Origin: Labilithrix sp.
GTDB taxonomy: Bacteria > Myxococcota_A > Polyangia > Polyangiales > Polyangiaceae
Direction: 5' to 3'
Assembly (NCBI GenBank): GCA_019637105.1
Contig: JAHBWF010000029.1
Span: forward strand, 1-60,813
DNA length: 60,813 bases
The notes beneath the pieces are model-generated. The model saw only the letters and a list, made by a program, of their open reading frames with translations, had not been told where the DNA came from and did no database searches. The position numbers were made by a program, and so were the translations under genes. Each line of letters begins with the position of its first letter. Position 1 is the first letter of the stretch. This document shows, piece after piece, positions 60,140-60,813 of the stretch.

Positions 60140-60813
60140 TTGAACAGGGCCATTCTTCGAGTAGGTTTCGACGGCTTGGCACTCGCAGCCCCCCTCGCCC
60201 TGGTCTCCGCTTCCAGCACTCGAGCGTTCGTCGATTTCGACGAGCGCATCGTGTCGGCGCAAGCGGGCGTCGTCGTCGTCCGTGCCTCCTCCGAGCTGCA
60301 CGCACCGCTCGTCGCCCACGCTTCGCGCCGGCTGCGCACGAGCGGTTTTCTCCCCGTCGACGCCGCGGTCCGCTCCGGCGCGCCCCTCTTCCGCGAGGTC
60401 GCGATGCACCTCGGGCTCGCGGCGGTGCCGGTCGATCCGTCGGCGTGCGCCGACGCGATCGGCGAGGCCGCCGCCGCGCAGCGCGCGGCGATCGTCGCTC
60501 CCCTGCCGGCCGACGGCACGTGGGACCGCGCGGTCGCGAGCGAGCTCGCGAAGAACGCGCGGCTGCTCGTCGTGTTCGTCACGGCGGGCGAGCCGCCGGC
60601 GCTCGGCGACGCGAGCAGCGTCTTCGACGTCGCCGCCGAGCTCGGCGCGACCGACAAGCTTCGCTGGCTCTCGGCGATCGCCGAGGAGGCGCAGAGCGTC
60701 CTGCCCGCCACCGATCTCCGCTCGCTCGAGGCGTGGTGGGCGAAGGCGCGCCGGGTGGTCCCCGCGGCCGCGCCGTCGTTCGACGATCTCGACGCGACCG
60801 CCCGCGCGGTCCT
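60140..60813 (+). CDS. partial protein of unknown function, 3' end outside window
   Basis: The reading frame is open from a TTG at 60140 to the window edge (224 residues seen). It starts with NRAILRVGFDGLALAAPLAL and later has DERIVSAQAGVVVVRASSEL and LLVVFVTAGEPPALG, alternating strands and helices like an alpha/beta domain. No signal motif or named family can be assigned. GGGG about 10 nt upstream supports the start. The missing 3' part may decide its function. Confidence 0.6.
   Translation, partial: MNRAILRVGFDGLALAAPLALVSASSTRAFVDFDERIVSAQAGVVVVRASSELHAPLVAHASRRLRTSGFLPVDAAVRSGAPLFREVAMHLGLAAVPVDPSACADAIGEAAAAQRAAIVAPLPADGTWDRAVASELAKNARLLVVFVTAGEPPALGDASSVFDVAAELGATDKLRWLSAIAEEAQSVLPATDLRSLEAWWAKARRVVPAAAPSFDDLDATARAV

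Noticed and set aside
1-60813. tRNA or rRNA genes
   Set aside because: No GTTCGA-type T-loop with a matching acceptor stem, and no rRNA-like conserved runs, were found by eye on either strand.
1-60813. Insertion sequences, integrases or phage genes
   Set aside because: No DDE/DEDD transposase, tyrosine/serine recombinase or phage structural motif seen; the repeats found are intragenic or short intergenic.

Overview
The window is high-GC, densely coded DNA. It carries several marks of a predatory/soil myxobacterium of the Polyangia (Labilithrix/Sorangium-like) type: eukaryote-like Ser/Thr kinases with C-terminal membrane anchors, many short lipoproteins with Ser/Gly/Asp/Pro-rich linkers, a secreted trypsin-like protease with a C-terminal Gly-Cys/hydrophobic/Arg sorting tail (MYXO-CTERM type), GTG and TTG starts, and stop-start overlaps inside operons. 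No rRNA, tRNA, CRISPR array, transposase, integrase or phage gene is visible. It looks like a chromosomal segment mixing housekeeping and lineage-specific genes. Assignments rest on reading motifs by eye; no database search was possible.

Layout. 1-3.9 kb (minus): a TMTC-like membrane glycosyltransferase (cut by the window edge), a PECR-like enoyl-CoA reductase, a WbpD-type N-acetyltransferase with a Cys-rich tail, and a long RNase HI. 4-9.3 kb (plus): gpmI, a PEGA-domain Ser/Thr kinase, a LysM protein overlapping it, and a second kinase. 9.3-12.7 kb (minus): gluQ and an ergothioneine pair (egtB-egtD). 12.9-19.3 kb: a secreted unknown, a fused flavin monooxygenase/old-yellow-enzyme of the salicylyl-CoA/anthraniloyl-CoA type, a lower-GC gene-poor stretch, and a two-gene membrane/toroid operon. 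19.5-32.4 kb: cell-envelope genes (lipoproteins, an MBOAT O-acyltransferase, two paralogous SGNH hydrolases, an HTTM pair) around a translationally coupled ECF sigma, zinc anti-sigma and secreted caspase-barrel operon.

32.5-46.5 kb: a lipoprotein, glutamine-dependent NAD synthetase, a repeat lipoprotein, a divergent LysR/aldo-keto reductase pair with a palindromic operator candidate, an SRPBCC protein, a beta-propeller, a Tat-type phosphoesterase, a lytic transglycosylase, a CPBP protease and gltX. 46.5-60.8 kb: DUF2752, DUF4190 and DUF4349 proteins, a histone-H1-tailed duplicated protein, the MYXO-CTERM protease, a DUF2505 protein, a Spy/CpxP-like lipoprotein, an orphan CcmB, a sarcosine-oxidase-alpha-like oxidoreductase, an EGF-like lipoprotein, a degenerate phosphoesterase with nadD, a Rossmann/DUF2520 protein, and a partial unknown gene at the right edge.

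The most system-like novelty is the sigma / anti-sigma / caspase-barrel operon at 25.46-28.35 kb. Other items worth a second look are a dispersed ~95-bp intergenic repeat (43.2 and 58.8 kb), a small disordered protein with a duplicated WLE motif, and the H1-tailed duplicated protein.
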